Source: Candidatus Saccharimonadota bacterium
Lineage (GTDB): Bacteria; Patescibacteriota; Saccharimonadia; Saccharimonadales; JAGQNJ01
Reading direction: 5' to 3'
Assembly (NCBI GenBank): GCA_020428405.1
Contig: JAGQMZ010000005.1
Location: forward strand, 1 to 36,014
DNA: 36,014 bases
Under the pieces are notes generated by a model that saw only the letters and a list, made by a program, of their open reading frames with translations, did no database searches and was not told the origin of the DNA. Shown piece by piece: positions 14,820 through 21,720 of the stretch; the first letter of the stretch is position 1, and each line of letters starts with the position of its first letter. The position numbers and the translations under genes are program-made.

Positions 14820-16444
14820 CATCATTTACAGGCACATGGCGTTTAACAAGGCTGGCTCTTAGAAGAGATAGAGTCAAATTACCGATTTGGATTCTAGCTA
14901 TTGCAGGCATAATGCTTGTTAGTGTGCCGGCACTTAGCGATGTTTATGGAGATCCGGCTGCACAGGTAACTTACGCGGTTACCAGTGCTAGTAGCGTGGC
15001 CGCCAGAGTCTTTGGTGGAACAGTTGACGGACCGAGCCTTGGCTCAATTACAATGGTTGAAACATATCTTTTTTTAGCAGTTTTAGTGGCTTTTATGTCT
15101 ACCCTTTGCGTGATAAGACATACCCGACAAAATGAAGAACTTGGTCGTTCAGAACTTATTGGTTCAACACCAGTGGGTAGATACAGCGAGCTTTCTGCGG
15201 CAATTATTGTATCTTTGTTAGCAAATCTTGTTACCACGTTACTGCTTTTTTTGGCATTAAGCATTGAACCTGAGCTTTCTAGGAGCGGCTCGTTGGGCCT
15301 AAGCCTGAATTATTTACTTGTTGGCATATCTTTTACCGGAATTGCAGCTTTGACAGCACAATTATCTGAAAGTTCAAGAGGAGCAAATAGCTTTGCAGCA
15401 ATTGCTATTGGAGTATTTTTTGTTCTGCGTGGCATAGGCGACGCTATTGGCAGTGTATCGGCTGATGGCATGAGAGTTATTTCTGGATGGCCGACATGGC
15501 TATCACCTTTTGGGTGGGGTCAACTTGTTCACCCTTATACACAGGGGAATTGGAACATATACTGGCTGTTTATATGTTTTATTGCTGCGATTTTTAGCGT
15601 AAGCGCGATATTAGTTAAACACCGAGACAGCGGTAGCGGGATTCTTCCTGCCCGGAATGGCCCACGCTACGCTAAAAAATCATTATTATCCGTAAATGGT
15701 TTAACTTGGAGGTTACAAAAAGGAACAATGATTGGTTGGGCAATTGTTGGACTGGCCCTAGGTATAACATATGGTAGTATAGCCAATCAATTCTCAGATA
15801 TGCTTGAAACCAACGAGCAATTCGCCGAGTTTATTGGCGCAATGGGTGGCCAAGAAAATATTACAAATATATTCTTTGGGGCAATGTTTAGTTTTACTGC
15901 AGTTATTATTGCAGGATATGGGCTGCAAGCCCTGCTAAAAACTAGAACAGAAGAATCAACGGACAGGTTAGAACAAATACTGGGTACACATGTAAGCCGA
16001 GAGCGCTGGCTAGGAAGCCACATTATTATTACAGTATCTGGCATGACAGTAATTTTGTTGACTATTGGTATTAGTGCGTCCATTACAAACGCTATTGTGT
16101 CTGGCTCCGGCTGGAACGGTCTTGTATCATTGTCGCTTGCGCCGCTTGTACATTTACCAGCTATGGCAATCATGTATGGAATTGGCGTGTTTTTATTCGG
16201 CTCAAAACCTAGTTGGATGATTGCTGGGGTTTGGTCAATATTTGGTTTATTTTTAGTAATTGGGCAATTTGCAGTTCTTCTAAAACTACCCGATTGGGTA
16301 ATTAATGTTTCTCCCTTTAGCCATGCACCATTACTGCCGTCTGACTCACTAAAAATTGTGCCAATTGTAGCTTTAAGTACTGTAGCTACAGTACTAATAC
16401 TTAGTGGCACAGTTTTATTTAGACGTAGAGATCTTCAAATTTAA
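14816..16444 (+). CDS. ABC exporter permease (COG3559-like)
   Basis: This 542-aa integral membrane protein has about twelve predicted helices in two similar halves. It opens TWRLTRLALRRDRVKLPIWILAIAG, the pattern of permeases annotated as exporters of polyketide antibiotics (TnrB3/COG3559). A second repeat starts near residue 290 (LTWRLQKGTMIGWAIVGLALG). A good Shine-Dalgarno (AAGGA) precedes the overlapping ATG, as expected for an internal gene. It probably forms the membrane part of the exporter with the ATPase upstream. Its 3' end is one base from the convergent MauE-like gene. Confidence 0.85.
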   Translation: MTSFTGTWRLTRLALRRDRVKLPIWILAIAGIMLVSVPALSDVYGDPAAQVTYAVTSASSVAARVFGGTVDGPSLGSITMVETYLFLAVLVAFMSTLCVIRHTRQNEELGRSELIGSTPVGRYSELSAAIIVSLLANLVTTLLLFLALSIEPELSRSGSLGLSLNYLLVGISFTGIAALTAQLSESSRGANSFAAIAIGVFFVLRGIGDAIGSVSADGMRVISGWPTWLSPFGWGQLVHPYTQGNWNIYWLFICFIAAIFSVSAILVKHRDSGSGILPARNGPRYAKKSLLSVNGLTWRLQKGTMIGWAIVGLALGITYGSIANQFSDMLETNEQFAEFIGAMGGQENITNIFFGAMFSFTAVIIAGYGLQALLKTRTEESTDRLEQILGTHVSRERWLGSHIIITVSGMTVILLTIGISASITNAIVSGSGWNGLVSLSLAPLVHLPAMAIMYGIGVFLFGSKPSWMIAGVWSIFGLFLVIGQFAVLLKLPDWVINVSPFSHAPLLPSDSLKIVPIVALSTVATVLILSGTVLFRRRDLQI

Positions 16445-16445
16445 A

Positions 16446-16964
16446 TTAAAGCGCAATAGACGTCACCAGTGAAATTGCGGATAGCACTACAATAATTGTA
16501 TTCTCAATAATTGATACTGTTGAAAATCTTAGACCAATTATATTACCTAAATATGATAGTCTTATTTGCCCTCGAGTTGATAATATTTTAATCATACCTA
16601 TTAACGACGAAAGACCAAAAACTAATGAAACAGTAGCTGTAAATGTCTGGAACAGCCCGATTATAAACATCATACCCAAAAAGACTTGAACAAGCGGATA
16701 AAAATATTTATAAGGTTTAAACATTTTAGCAATTAAATCATATAGGGGAGCAATTTTAATAAAAACTTCGATTCCAATTAGCTTTAGGCCACCAAATACG
16801 ACCATAAAACCACCCATAAACCAACGAATCCATTCTAAGCCGTCAAACCCATCTAGTGTTCCCATAAGAGTCGCGGCCATTGAAATAAATAAAATTATTC
16901 CAGCTAGCTTTAGTTTTTCCTTGCCCGAAGAACTGGCCTGCATTGGAGCAATGTTTGTTTTCAT
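16446..16964 (-). CDS. MauE/DoxX-like redox-associated membrane protein
   Basis: This roughly 172-aa protein has four predicted helices. The segment RWFMGGFMVVFGGLKLIGIE, then YDLIAKMFKPYKYFYPLVQVFLGMMFIIG, then GIMKILS and LGNIIGLRFSTVSIIENTIIV, aligns by eye with the MauE/DoxX family. Many relatives carry cysteines in the loop before LGT (for example CACLGT); here the same place reads IRLSYLGN and the protein has no Cys at all, so a thiol-redox role is doubtful. The frame also has an ATG at 16976, but TATAAT (16982-16977) directly abuts it, so transcription would start inside; ATG 16964 is preferred. Confidence 0.65.
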   Translation of the reverse strand: MKTNIAPMQASSSGKEKLKLAGIILFISMAATLMGTLDGFDGLEWIRWFMGGFMVVFGGLKLIGIEVFIKIAPLYDLIAKMFKPYKYFYPLVQVFLGMMFIIGLFQTFTATVSLVFGLSSLIGMIKILSTRGQIRLSYLGNIIGLRFSTVSIIENTIIVVLSAISLVTSIAL

Positions 16965-17007
16965 GTAATAAACCATATTATAAACTACTCAATGATTTGA
17001 TACCAGT

Positions 17008-17036
17008 TTGACATTACCTTTGATGCGATTTAGCAT
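17008..17036 (+). promoter_or_regulatory. Potassium channel promoter, leaderless type
   Basis: A perfect TTGACA (17008-17013), 17-nt spacer and TAGCAT (17031-17036) end 7 nt before ATG 17044. The TTG of the -35 is also the first possible start codon of the frame, which is why the longer reading is rejected. Confidence 0.7.
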
Positions 17037-17043
17037 TAAAGAT

Positions 17044-17373
17044 ATGGCAAAAAAGAAAAAAGAGCAAGGCAAACCGAGAATTGGCAGAATTTTGTTATTC
17101 GGCTTTGCAATTATTTTGGTTGGAACTATTTCCTCACACATCCTAGAAGACTTAAGCTGGGTTGACTCTTTTTACTTTAGCGTAATAACACTAACAACCG
17201 TTGGCTATGGTGACATAACACCGCACACTGATGCCGGAAAAATATTCACCTCTATCTATGTTCTTGTAGGCATAACCATGTTGGCAGCAATTGCAAATTA
17301 TCTTTTAAACAGCACACTTGTTCTAAGGCTTAAACAACGTCAGCTAGAACGACACGAAGATACAGATTCTTAA
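17044..17373 (+). CDS. Two-transmembrane potassium channel protein
   Basis: This 109-aa protein has a basic N-terminus (MAKKKKEQGKPRIGR), TM1 (ILLFGFAIILVGTISSHIL), a pore helix and selectivity filter (FYFSVITLTTVGYGDITP) and TM2 (IFTSIYVLVGITMLAAIANYLL), ending in a short basic coil. TVGYGD is the K+ filter, so four copies should form a channel. It is close to a minimal KcsA/Kch-like pore with no RCK domain. The start at 17044 follows from the promoter position. The last 4 nt overlap the convergent bactofilin-like gene. Confidence 0.9.
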   Translation: MAKKKKEQGKPRIGRILLFGFAIILVGTISSHILEDLSWVDSFYFSVITLTTVGYGDITPHTDAGKIFTSIYVLVGITMLAAIANYLLNSTLVLRLKQRQLERHEDTDS

Positions 17374-18503
17374 ACTTTCTGGTTGGGCTTAGGTAGCCTT
17401 TGGCCAGCCTCAATTAATATCATGCCAACACCAAAAATGTATGCACCAAGCATTGCTAACACACCTATTATTGGAATCAAATAAACCAGTAGTAATATAC
17501 TTGAACCAAGTAGCATTAATAAAATTGGTCGTTTATTATTCTTCATTAAAGCTCTTCCTATTGTATAGCCAGCGAATGGACCGCTAAGGAACCCAATAGT
17601 TAACCAGACCAGGATAGCCAATATTGCTAATGGAATGCCAATTATAGAAATAAATAGTGCTATTATGCTGATTGGCGCTAATACTATTGCAACAAAACCA
17701 ACCAAGGCTGTCTTACCTGGCTTTTTGATAGTATTATTTGCGCTCTCATGTAAGATTTGCGGTATTAACAGTACCAGTGCTGCAGCTACCACAAGTAGTG
17801 CTAACAATAAGTAGACTACCCAGCCTATCGTTATTCCAATAAACGCAGACTTATCGGCTTCAGTGGGTTCATTTCTGGTGGTTGTTCCAGCAATCTGGCT
17901 ACCTTCAGTAATTACAATGTCGTTTGAACTGGTGTATTCTATATCACCATCAACTGCACCGGATGAACCTATAACTAAGTTGTTAACTTGGCTAGTTATA
18001 TTCCTACCCACAACTCCATTAATTGTTGCAGAACCTGATCCGGCAACTAAGTCTCGGTTAACCGTACCATTTATGGTTAGAGTTTCAACACCACCTAGCA
18101 AATCACGTTCTATATGACCACCTTCTTCAACCACAAACGACTGCGCGCCAACTGTGACACTAGTGCTAACACTACCGCCAAGATTTACTGTCTGGCCAGC
18201 AATCCTCACACCCCCGTCAATTGTTCCGCTAATATTAACTGTTTGGCCGGCACAGAACACATCGCCCTTGACCGTACCGCTAATATTAACTGTTTGGCCA
18301 GCACAGTAGACGTCACCATTCACAGTTCCTGCAATATTTACATTGTTTCCAGCAGCAAATAGCATACTATCGACGGTTTCATCTGGCGCTACTGATGCAG
18401 TGTCGCCCGTTTTAAAGCCTTGGGCATTTGCGATACCCACAAAGGCAAAAAATGATATGACCAAAAAGCCCATTCCAATTATTAAAAATTTTGTTTTACT
18501 CAT
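17370..18503 (-). CDS. Bactofilin-like beta-helix protein with C-terminal membrane domain
   Basis: This 377-aa protein has a cleavable or anchoring signal (FLIIGMGFLVISFFAFVGIANAQG). A right-handed beta-helix of short repeats follows at about residues 45-205 (units such as GTVNGDVYCAGQTVNISGTV). Four or so hydrophobic helices then follow (about 222-370). The repeat is of the polymer-forming cytoskeletal (bactofilin) type, but the signal peptide places the helix outside the cytoplasm. Two near-identical repeat units are encoded by near-identical DNA (about 18215-18310), a sign of recent repeat growth. It has a real leader and Shine-Dalgarno (GGAG, 8 nt before ATG 18503). A role in envelope structure is plausible but inferred. 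Confidence 0.78.
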   Translation of the reverse strand: MSKTKFLIIGMGFLVISFFAFVGIANAQGFKTGDTASVAPDETVDSMLFAAGNNVNIAGTVNGDVYCAGQTVNISGTVKGDVFCAGQTVNISGTIDGGVRIAGQTVNLGGSVSTSVTVGAQSFVVEEGGHIERDLLGGVETLTINGTVNRDLVAGSGSATINGVVGRNITSQVNNLVIGSSGAVDGDIEYTSSNDIVITEGSQIAGTTTRNEPTEADKSAFIGITIGWVVYLLLALLVVAAALVLLIPQILHESANNTIKKPGKTALVGFVAIVLAPISIIALFISIIGIPLAILAILVWLTIGFLSGPFAGYTIGRALMKNNKRPILLMLLGSSILLLVYLIPIIGVLAMLGAYIFGVGMILIEAGQRLPKPNQKV

Positions 18504-18575
18504 AGCAATTACTCCAACAATTTTATAGTCTAATTATAACCTGTTTTGTAAACCAATTGAAATTCGTCTATGTAC

Positions 18576-19661
18576 TTACTGATATCTACGCTGTTCAAAA
18601 TTTTTTAGTAATTGTTTTTTTCTTGCATGAGAAAATATCGCAAACAATACATATATAAAACATAAAACTACAATTATTAATACTCCCAATCTACTAAGCC
18701 CGAATAACTTAATACTTAATCCTCCCACAATACATAGAGCAAAAAACATAATTTCGTACATTGAACCAAAAATTTTTAATTTTGAGGTTTTGATATACGG
18801 AGTAGTATATAATTTTGCCTGAGTTGAGTGAGTATAAATGTTACCACTAATTAGCTTCTTTTGAATTTGATCTAAGATCTTATCAACTGTATTAAATATA
18901 TCTTTATACTGTTGATAAGATCTTGGAGTCTCCGGCCAAATAAAATATAGCTTATTATCAATTATTTCTATATCGCACTTTGCTGCGAACTGCATTAAAG
19001 TCTCCATTACGTCTGGCGCTATTAAAGTTAAAGCAGTAACTCCGTATTTATCTGGAGCATACAACGCAAAATATTTATAAAAATCACCTTCTAATTCAAT
19101 TTTTTGGGAACTATCAAATATTATGGGTAGTACGGAACCCTGAGACGTACCACTTTCTATTAAAGAATCTATAACTATATGAGGCAACTTTCGTGGCAAA
19201 GTAATTTCAAAAATTTGTACGTAGTTTACTTTTGAAGACTCCCCGCTACCAGTAGTATAGTTATATGAATATAGCTCAAACGAAAGATTGTTATAATCTC
19301 CTGCAATGATATTCCAAGAAGTTTTGTGTCTTCCGTGACTAAAAATTGTACCTCGCTTACTATCATTTTGATCCTTTCCCATTATGTAAGAAAAATTATT
19401 AATCTTAGCAAAATTTTTTAAAGTTTCATTAAACTTTTTTTGAGATAAATAAACTGACCATACTATCCATGCTACTAGGATCAAAAAACCTAAAAAATAT
19501 AATAGTAGTGCTAGAGCGATAAATAATGGATTAATGATAGTAGCTATTGCTGTAATAACAATACTGGTTGCAAACCCTATTACAATAGCTTTAATTGGAA
19601 TATTTTGTTTTTGAGACCTTAGTGGTTCAAAGTTTATATCTTCATATTTCTTGGTTTTCAT
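18576..19661 (-). CDS. Unknown membrane protein, 361 aa, next to corA
   Basis: Family not recognised with confidence. Two helices lie near the N-terminus (about residues 24-70), a soluble alpha/beta domain spans about 75-300 (including SHGRHKTSWNIIAGDYNNLSFELYSYNYTTGSG), and two helices near the C-terminus (about 303-345) precede a basic tail. The layout resembles the DUF3137 class of membrane proteins with a long loop, but this was judged by eye only. It starts 3 nt after the corA stop, so the two genes are one transcript and may act together. Confidence 0.65.
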   Translation of the reverse strand: MKTKKYEDINFEPLRSQKQNIPIKAIVIGFATSIVITAIATIINPLFIALALLLYFLGFLILVAWIVWSVYLSQKKFNETLKNFAKINNFSYIMGKDQNDSKRGTIFSHGRHKTSWNIIAGDYNNLSFELYSYNYTTGSGESSKVNYVQIFEITLPRKLPHIVIDSLIESGTSQGSVLPIIFDSSQKIELEGDFYKYFALYAPDKYGVTALTLIAPDVMETLMQFAAKCDIEIIDNKLYFIWPETPRSYQQYKDIFNTVDKILDQIQKKLISGNIYTHSTQAKLYTTPYIKTSKLKIFGSMYEIMFFALCIVGGLSIKLFGLSRLGVLIIVVLCFIYVLFAIFSHARKKQLLKNFEQRRYQ

Positions 19662-19664
19662 TTT

Positions 19665-20591
19665 CTATAGCCATTTGAGCTTTTTGAAGAAGTAGACTAT
19701 CAGTGCAGTTATTACACCAATTACGCCAACTATTTCCCAAAAGGCATATGGGCTATTTTCATTCGGCAGCAATACGTTCATTCCATAAAGGCTAGCTACA
19801 ATTGTAGGAACAGCCAAGAAGATTCCAATACTTGTAAGTCGTTTGAAAATTTTGTTTAGATTGTTAGCCATAATTGTTGAATACGCATCACGAATGTTTG
19901 AAATAGTTTTAAGCCTTGCCTTTATTAAGTCAGTAAGCTCCTGAGAGCTTAGAGATAAATCTTCAACTAGGTCTTTATCATCTTCATACAAAGGCAAAAA
20001 CCTACCGTTTAGTAGGTTTCTATACATTACAGCCTGCGGCTGAAGTGCGGTGAGGTATTCATTTAGGCTTTCTTCAATACCTATAAACTCAATAAAATAT
20101 TCATTTCTAATATCTGATTTACTTAATTTACTTCTAAGACTAAGTGTCAGTTTATTTATTTTGTACATATTGCGCTCGTATGAATTATTGATTGCACTCA
20201 AAATTTGCAGAAAAGTTTTGGTTTTTTGAGTTGTGGCCACTGGTTCTTTACCTGCAATCATTTTGTCTAATAAATCCGTTTTGCTTCTTAGGACAGTAAT
20301 TAACCTTTTCTCGCTATATACAATTAATATTGGTTGGGTTGCAATATCTCTACCTTCAGGAAAGCAATACCGTGCAAAAACGTAAGTATCTCCGTCTTCC
20401 CTTTCAATACGTGGAGTTTCATAGATATCCATCGCATCTTGGAGTAAATCAAGATCTAAATTATAACTTTCGCTTATTTTCTCTAGTTCACCCTCACCAG
20501 GGTCAACAACATGAACCCATGCACCAACTTTGTCTTGTTTCTGCTTAACAAGACGTGGTGCACGGTTGGTACTGTGATAAATATCAATCAT
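19665..20591 (-). CDS. corA: CorA-type magnesium/cobalt transporter
   Basis: This 308-aa protein has the CorA plan: an N-terminal alpha/beta cytoplasmic domain (WVHVVDPGEGELEKISESYNLD; RIEREDGDTYVFARY), long stalk helices (about 130-245), then two C-terminal helices. The signature GMN is present in ASLYGMNVLLPNENSPYAFWEIV, between TM1 and TM2, and the chain ends in a basic KKLKWL. It forms a pentameric Mg2+ channel in the membrane. The gene is oriented away from tRNA-Gln, with 73 bp between them. Confidence 0.92.
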   Translation of the reverse strand: MIDIYHSTNRAPRLVKQKQDKVGAWVHVVDPGEGELEKISESYNLDLDLLQDAMDIYETPRIEREDGDTYVFARYCFPEGRDIATQPILIVYSEKRLITVLRSKTDLLDKMIAGKEPVATTQKTKTFLQILSAINNSYERNMYKINKLTLSLRSKLSKSDIRNEYFIEFIGIEESLNEYLTALQPQAVMYRNLLNGRFLPLYEDDKDLVEDLSLSSQELTDLIKARLKTISNIRDAYSTIMANNLNKIFKRLTSIGIFLAVPTIVASLYGMNVLLPNENSPYAFWEIVGVIGVITALIVYFFKKLKWL

Positions 20592-20664
20592 AATTATATT
20601 TGTGTTTACTGTATTATTACTAGAAGTATACCACCTTTTTTGTTAAAATTACATCTGTTCATTT

Positions 20665-20739
20665 TGGGACGTCGCCAAGTGGTAAGGCACCGGGTTCTGG
20701 TCCCGGCATTCGGGGGTTCGAATCCCTCCGTCCCAGCCA
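20665..20739 (+). tRNA. tRNA-Gln (anticodon CTG)
   Basis: This is a complete 75-nt cloverleaf including an encoded CCA. The acceptor stem TGGGACG pairs with CGTCCCA, the D-arm contains GCCAAGTGGTAAGGC, the anticodon stem CCGGG/CCCGG encloses TTCTGGT (anticodon CTG), and the T-arm is GGGGG-TTCGAAT-CCCTC. The discriminator is G73, and a U1-A72 pair is typical of tRNA-Gln. Its 3' part is repeated near 26882, marking it as an integration site. Confidence 0.95.
20715..20739 (+). repeat. Left attachment-site repeat (3' end of tRNA-Gln)
   Basis: This is the last 25 nt of tRNA-Gln, from the T-loop through CCA. It recurs at 26882-26906 with 23 of 25 matches in the same orientation. This is the usual footprint of tRNA-targeted integration. 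Confidence 0.7.
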
Positions 20740-20788
20740 GGCTTTTTGCTAAACTTAACCGATAGATATGTTGACTAATTCGCAACAG

Positions 20789-20817
20789 AATAGTTCGAGT
20801 CCCTTTTGGCCCTCCGT
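20789..20817 (+). other. Truncated tRNA 3'-end-like fragment
   Basis: The sequence has a T-loop (GTTCGAGTCCC) followed by TTTTGGCCCTCC, which reads as an acceptor 3' strand. There is no matching 5' acceptor, D-arm or anticodon upstream, and the T-stem does not close. It is best read as a remnant of a second tRNA or attachment site. A related stretch in opposite orientation lies at 25307-25321. Confidence 0.45.
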
Positions 20818-20827
20818 TAAGAAAACA

Positions 20828-20850
20828 GCTCACCAATGGTGGGCTTTTTT
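20828..20850 (+). terminator. Rho-independent terminator after the tRNA-Gln region
   Basis: The stem GCTCACC/GGTGGGC (7 bp with one G-U), loop AAT, is followed by six T. It lies 89 nt after the tRNA and 11 nt after the tRNA-like fragment, so it may be the original tRNA terminator pushed away by an insertion. The remaining stretch to 21016 shows no gene, only another T-arm-like piece on the minus strand near 20863-20885. Confidence 0.75.
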
Positions 20851-21016
20851 CTTGGTTGACGTGTTAACCGAGACTTGAACCCAATGCGGTTCGATAATCC
20901 CCCACCAACTTGTTGGCAAACGGGCGGACTATACTCCAGTATTCCCAGATAGCCCTCCAATCCGCTTATGCTTAAAATAGAGATGTGATAATCTCTGTTT
21001 TTGTTACAATCAGAGT

Positions 21017-21256
21017 ATGAGAAAAAGATGGGAAATGCCAGGCGATGTGCAAGAAGCAATCACATCGAGCGGCCTACAGCAAGAATATGATAGTCGTCCG
21101 CCCTATCAAAGAAACGACTACATTGGCTGGATTACTAAGGCTAAACGAACTGAAACAAGACAAAAAAGAATAGAACAAATGCTATCCGAATTAAAAGTCG
21201 GGAACGTTTATATGAAAATGTCCTGGAGCGGACAAAATAAATATTCTAATAAATAA
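21017..21256 (+). CDS. YdeI/OmpD-associated (OmdA) C-terminal-like small protein
   Basis: This 79-aa protein matches the short OmdA/YdeI domain: MPGDVQEAITSSGLQQEYDSRPPYQRNDYIGWITKAKRTETRQKRIEQMLSEL. Full family members have an additional DUF1801-like domain, and this is the stand-alone version. The function is poorly known (reported links to bacteriocin or envelope stress protection). The start is 6 nt after TACAAT (21005-21010), a leaderless arrangement. A terminator follows at 21361. Confidence 0.72.
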   Translation: MRKRWEMPGDVQEAITSSGLQQEYDSRPPYQRNDYIGWITKAKRTETRQKRIEQMLSELKVGNVYMKMSWSGQNKYSNK

Positions 21257-21300
21257 CGTTCGATCTCTGTCATTAAGATACCAATATCGAAATTTGGAAC

Positions 21301-21333
21301 TTAGTTGCAACAAGAAGCACAGTGGCCCTCCAA
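21301..21333 (+). repeat. Left 33-nt direct repeat of the copper module
   Basis: This stretch matches 24590-24622 at 30 of 33 positions in the same orientation. It lies 75-100 bp before the csoR promoter. The end TGGCCCTCC also occurs in the tRNA-like fragment at 20809-20817, so it may be an attachment core. Confidence 0.7.
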
Positions 21334-21360
21334 AGTAAATTACAACACTTCTTGTGTAAA

Positions 21361-21386
21361 AACGTCTCTGTGTAGGGGCGTTTTTT
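21361..21386 (+). terminator. Rho-independent terminator before csoR
   Basis: A 9-bp stem with two G-U pairs (AACGTCTCT / AGGGGCGTT), loop GTGT, is followed by T4. It insulates the copper operon from the OmdA-like gene. Confidence 0.75.
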
Positions 21387-21399
21387 GTTGCATGAGTAG

Positions 21400-21429
21400 T
21401 TGCATGAATACCCCCCTTGGGTATATAGT
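21400..21429 (+). promoter_or_regulatory. csoR-copB promoter with CsoR-type operator in the spacer
   Basis: TTGCAT (21400-21405), 18-nt spacer, TATAGT (21424-21429). The spacer holds the inverted repeat ATACCC-N5-GGGTAT (21408-21424), the G/C-tract palindrome bound by CsoR/RcnR-family repressors. Binding there would block the polymerase directly. The csoR ATG at 21436 is 6 nt after the -10. Confidence 0.85.
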
Positions 21430-21435
21430 ATGTCT

Positions 21436-21717
21436 ATGATTCAAGATATTAAAAAACGCGCTACACATCGATCAAAGATTATTGAGGGACAGTTCAAGGG
21501 ACTGGTTAAAGCTATTGAAAACGAGGAATATTGCATAGATATTCTCACCCAAAGCTTGGCCATTCAGCAGTCCCTCCGTTCACTAAATAAACTCGTGCTG
21601 GAAAATCACATGAAGACCCACGTAAAAGAAGGTATGCGTGAAGGAGACGATAAGACTCAGCAGGAAATTATTGATGAGATGTTAAAGATTTATGACTTAA
21701 CCAACATACGAGGTTAA
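21436..21717 (+). CDS. csoR: CsoR/RcnR family metal-sensing repressor
   Basis: This is a 93-aa all-helical repressor (MIQDIKKRATHRSKIIEGQFKGLVKAIENEEYC). Metal ligands by alignment are Cys in EEYCID, His in LENHMK and, four residues later, His (KTHV) where classic copper CsoR proteins have a second Cys. The C-H-H set resembles RcnR-like or formaldehyde-type members more than Cu(I)-CsoR, although the gene leads a copper ATPase operon. Earlier starts at TTG 21400 and ATG 21430 would lie in or against the promoter; ATG 21436 fits a leaderless start. The copB start is 3 nt after its stop. Confidence 0.88.
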   Translation: MIQDIKKRATHRSKIIEGQFKGLVKAIENEEYCIDILTQSLAIQQSLRSLNKLVLENHMKTHVKEGMREGDDKTQQEIIDEMLKIYDLTNIRG

Positions 21718-21720
21718 GTC

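Noticed and set aside
17008-17043. TTG start for the potassium channel
   Set aside because: The TTG is the first part of a perfect TTGACA -35 element; the start at 17044 is 7 nt after the -10.
18200-18340. Regular DNA repeats, possible CRISPR array
   Set aside because: The repeats are in frame with beta-helix units of a coding gene and have no constant repeat with unique spacers.
20606-20836. Minus-strand frame encoding AGTEGFEPPNAGTRTRCL
   Set aside because: This is the well-known false protein produced by reading a tRNA gene backwards; it lies over tRNA-Gln.
20817-21059. Minus-strand 80-aa frame
   Set aside because: It covers the terminator and tRNA-like pieces and overlaps the OmdA-like start; its GFKSRL segment comes from a T-arm-like sequence.
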